From Bacteroidota bacterium (GTDB lineage: Bacteria > Bacteroidota > Ignavibacteria > SZUA-365): 7,879 nt of DNA. The stretch spans positions 1 to 7,879 of the forward strand of contig JAGTUW010000245.1 of the NCBI GenBank assembly GCA_018224345.1, read 5' to 3'. Both the position numbers and the translations under genes were made by a program. This document shows, piece by piece, positions 5,537-7,879 of the stretch. Within the stretch, counting starts at the first letter, position 1; each line of letters starts with the position of its first letter. Under the pieces are notes generated by a model. The model was not told the DNA's origin. It was given only the letters and a program-made list of their open reading frames with translations, and searched no databases.

Positions 5537-7879
5537 ATGCTACGAACAATTTCCGTGCTCGCAACAGCGATATTGCTGCTGTGGGCCGACGATGTCAAGG
5601 GACAGGCGGCAATCACCGCCCTGCATGCCGTGTATACACAGGATTTCAATACGCTCATCAGCAGTGGATCACTGCCCTTTGTCAACAACAGTACAATCCC
5701 CGGCTGGTATCATGAACGAAGCGGAACCGGCGACCTTCTCATTGCAGGGACCGGCAGCAACAACGTCGGCGGATTCTACAGCTTCGGCACAGCAAATTCA
5801 AATGACCGGGCGCTCGGTTCCATCGGCTCCGGCAACAGCGCAGTGGGCGACCTTTGCTGGGGCCTGCGACTGTCGAACAATACCGGTGCGACCATCACCG
5901 CGCTGGCCGTGGGCTACACCGGTGAACAATGGCGCTTCTCCGGCAATACCGCGGCACAGTCCATACGGTTTTCCTGTCAGACGGGCCTGACAACCGGCAG
6001 CCTGAACAACGGATCATGGGTCGATGTGCCGGCCCTGGATTTCACCAGTCCGGTCACCAGTGGAAACAGCGGCGCTCTCGACGGCAACCTCCCCGCACAT
6101 CGTGTGGCACGCTTCGCCATCCTTCCGGTCACGCTCGCTCCCGGCGAGGAGATCATGCTGCGCTGGTTCGATGCCGATCACCCGGGCACCGATCACGGCC
6201 TCGCAATAGACGATGTAAGCGTCACTGCCTACGGCGCCACACTGCCGACGACGGTGGCATTCACCTCCCCCGCCTCCCTCTTCTCGGAAAATGCCGGCAC
6301 AGTATCCATCAGCATCGATATCGCCAATCCCGATCCGCTGCAGATGACCGTCGTCGATGTGGTACTGACCGGCGGGACAGGCATCAACGGCGTGGATGTG
6401 CTCCCTGCCTACAGAACGCAGACTCTGACCTTCCCTGCCGGCAACTCCTCGCCGCAGTCGATACAAATCACACTCGGCGACGATACAGTTTTCACAGGAA
6501 ACCGCGATCTCGTCTTTTCGCTGCGCGACGTAAACGGAGGGAACAATGCCGTAATCGGAGCGCCCGATCTGCATACACTGACAATTCTGGAAGATGAGCC
6601 ACCACCGATACCGGATGTGATTGTCCATGAGTATTTCAACGCCTATGGGAATATCGGTACCGACGAGGCGGTGGAACTGCTGGTTGTCCGGAACGGTGCG
6701 GACCTTCGTGGCTGCTCCCTCGCCGATGCGACCAGCCGCGGAAGCTACCCCTACGGCGTTCTCTCCTTTTCACAGGATACACTGTGGAGCGGGCTGCAGG
6801 CCGGCACGATTATCGTCATCGGCGGCATGTTCGCCGTTCCCCTGCAGGATCTGGATGCATCGAATGGTCTGCTGCGCGTGCAGGCGCCTACCACGGGCAA
6901 CAGCAACACATATCTCTCACACAGCAGCGCCCCCCTTTCCATTGCGGGCTCGTCGGATGCCGTGGCCCTGCGCGATGGCGGCGACAATTTCATTCACGGA
7001 CTCGCACACGGATCAGCCAATCAATCCACGCTCCCTCCGGGATTGCACGGATACTACGACGGCACAGTCCCGGCTGCGGCGGCGCTCGGCTTCACCCGCA
7101 GTGACGATGCTATGACATACACGGATTTTCTCTGCGACATGTATCTCTCTGTCGCGACACCGTCACTCGCATTCCCGAACGACACACTCGGAAACCGTGC
7201 CTGGCTGCGAAAGCTCCGCAGCCGTGTGGTTGCGACAAACCGCACACTGGCCGGGAGCTTCTTCTGGGATGTATCCGTACGCAACGGCGCTACTGTAACA
7301 CAATCGGGGCCGATTGACATCAGCGGGCGACTCCACGTCGTCGAAGGAACGTACAATGAGAACGGGTGCGGACTCACCATTGCCGGTGCAGGCAACCCCG
7401 TCAATGGAAACGGCAACGGTGATCTGCTGCTCGGCACCGGCTCGGGCAACGGCGCCCTGCTGCTGCTGCCGAAGGAGACGCCGTCGGTCAGCGGACACAC
7501 GGTGTTCGACAACGGTGATGCGACCGTCCACTACAACGGCAATACAGCGCAGACCCTGCTGCCCACTGCGTACAACAACCTGACGCTGAGTAACGGCGGA
7601 ACGGCGCGACCGGCAAACCCCGCAGCTGCAATCCAGGTGAATGGGACAGTGAACATCGGCGCTTCCACCACTCTCCTGACCGACAGCATGTCTATCACGC
7701 TCGGCGAACGCGGCCGCTTCGTCAACAACGGATCGTTCCATGGCAGCATACGAAGCATACGCCGCGCAGGCAGCGGATCGGAGGATTTCGGTGGCATCGG
7801 CGTGACGCTGACAGAAGAAGGGTCCCCCCCCTCCGCGCAGGGATACATCACAGTGACGATGCACAGCGGCAGCTATCGC
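5537..7879 (+). CDS. Secreted multidomain surface protein (Calx-beta, lamin-tail-like), 3' end beyond window
   Basis: The frame is open for 781 codons to the last base of the window, so the C-terminus is missing. The ATG at 5537 follows AGGGA (5526-5530) by 6 bases, and an in-frame TAG at 5525-5527 excludes an earlier start. Residues 1-24 form a signal peptide: Arg3, hydrophobic core about 5-17, likely cleavage near GQA (22-24). Residues 25-233 match an N-terminal module I know from large secreted FCB and planctomycete proteins (GYTGEQWRFSG, then LAIDDVSV). Residues 238-352 form a Calx-beta domain (VAFTSPASLFSENAGTVSIS, then a LGDD turn and a closing LTILEDE). From about 360 (VIVHEYFNAYG, DEAVELLV) a lamin-tail-like domain follows. 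From about 575 there are Gly/Asn-rich beta repeats with YNNLTL (679-684), as in adhesins and filament-like proteins. No catalytic site is seen. Surface export, possibly by type IX secretion, is inferred; the sorting domain would lie beyond the window. Codon use appears continuous and no frameshift is evident, but a C8 run lies at 7824-7831. Confidence 0.88.
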   Translation, partial: MLRTISVLATAILLLWADDVKGQAAITALHAVYTQDFNTLISSGSLPFVNNSTIPGWYHERSGTGDLLIAGTGSNNVGGFYSFGTANSNDRALGSIGSGNSAVGDLCWGLRLSNNTGATITALAVGYTGEQWRFSGNTAAQSIRFSCQTGLTTGSLNNGSWVDVPALDFTSPVTSGNSGALDGNLPAHRVARFAILPVTLAPGEEIMLRWFDADHPGTDHGLAIDDVSVTAYGATLPTTVAFTSPASLFSENAGTVSISIDIANPDPLQMTVVDVVLTGGTGINGVDVLPAYRTQTLTFPAGNSSPQSIQITLGDDTVFTGNRDLVFSLRDVNGGNNAVIGAPDLHTLTILEDEPPPIPDVIVHEYFNAYGNIGTDEAVELLVVRNGADLRGCSLADATSRGSYPYGVLSFSQDTLWSGLQAGTIIVIGGMFAVPLQDLDASNGLLRVQAPTTGNSNTYLSHSSAPLSIAGSSDAVALRDGGDNFIHGLAHGSANQSTLPPGLHGYYDGTVPAAAALGFTRSDDAMTYTDFLCDMYLSVATPSLAFPNDTLGNRAWLRKLRSRVVATNRTLAGSFFWDVSVRNGATVTQSGPIDISGRLHVVEGTYNENGCGLTIAGAGNPVNGNGNGDLLLGTGSGNGALLLLPKETPSVSGHTVFDNGDATVHYNGNTAQTLLPTAYNNLTLSNGGTARPANPAAAIQVNGTVNIGASTTLLTDSMSITLGERGRFVNNGSFHGSIRSIRRAGSGSEDFGGIGVTLTEEGSPPSAQGYITVTMHSGSYR

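Noticed and set aside
5929..7864. Several open frames on both strands within the surface-protein gene, such as plus 5929-6597 and minus 7163-7864.
   Set aside because: They overlap a single uninterrupted 781-codon frame with a signal peptide and recognisable domains. Their products are Arg-rich or Ser/Pro-rich shadows.

Overview
The window looks like a piece of a chromosome from a Gram-negative, probably anaerobic or facultative bacterium of the Bacteroidota / Ignavibacteriota / Chlorobiota (FCB) neighbourhood. The placement is inferred from three things: a single-chain pyruvate:ferredoxin oxidoreductase followed directly by a dihydroorotate-dehydrogenase-like flavoprotein; a secreted multidomain protein built from Calx-beta, lamin-tail-like and filament-type beta modules of the kind this group displays on its surface; and two styles of intergenic repeat (a 9-bp minisatellite and a large CACRAA-rich palindrome) that I associate with this group. 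No rRNA or other taxonomic marker is present.

Layout. Positions 1-603 contain no convincing gene. They hold a six-copy 9-bp tandem repeat (112-165), a pair of GC-rich hairpins (384-425) and the leader of the first gene. Positions 604-4200 (+) encode a full-length pyruvate:ferredoxin (flavodoxin) oxidoreductase, nifJ/por, 1198 aa, with every expected iron-sulfur cysteine and the TPP and CoA residues in place. A 93-bp spacer with two consecutive hairpins follows. Positions 4294-5292 (+) encode a 332-aa dihydroorotate-dehydrogenase-like protein that lacks the usual catalytic Cys/Ser loop. Two bases after its stop begins a near-perfect palindrome of about 124-138 bp ending in a T-run, probably the operon terminator and possibly also a dispersed repeat. 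A short leader with its own dyad then precedes a large secreted protein starting at 5537 (+). This frame stays open to the last base of the window (781 codons), so the gene is truncated by the window edge.

How the genes fit together. nifJ and the DHOD-like gene are co-directional, closely spaced and share one apparent terminator, so they probably form a two-gene operon. NifJ interconverts pyruvate + CoA with acetyl-CoA + CO2 while exchanging electrons with ferredoxin or flavodoxin. The partner is an FMN-type TIM barrel whose substrate is not evident, because the residues that define true PyrD are replaced. The third gene is a separate transcription unit encoding an exported, probably cell-surface protein.

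No wholly new defence or mobile system is visible. The items most worth a second look are the degenerate DHOD-like partner of nifJ, the large palindrome, and the surface-protein gene with a C8 homopolymer near the window edge.
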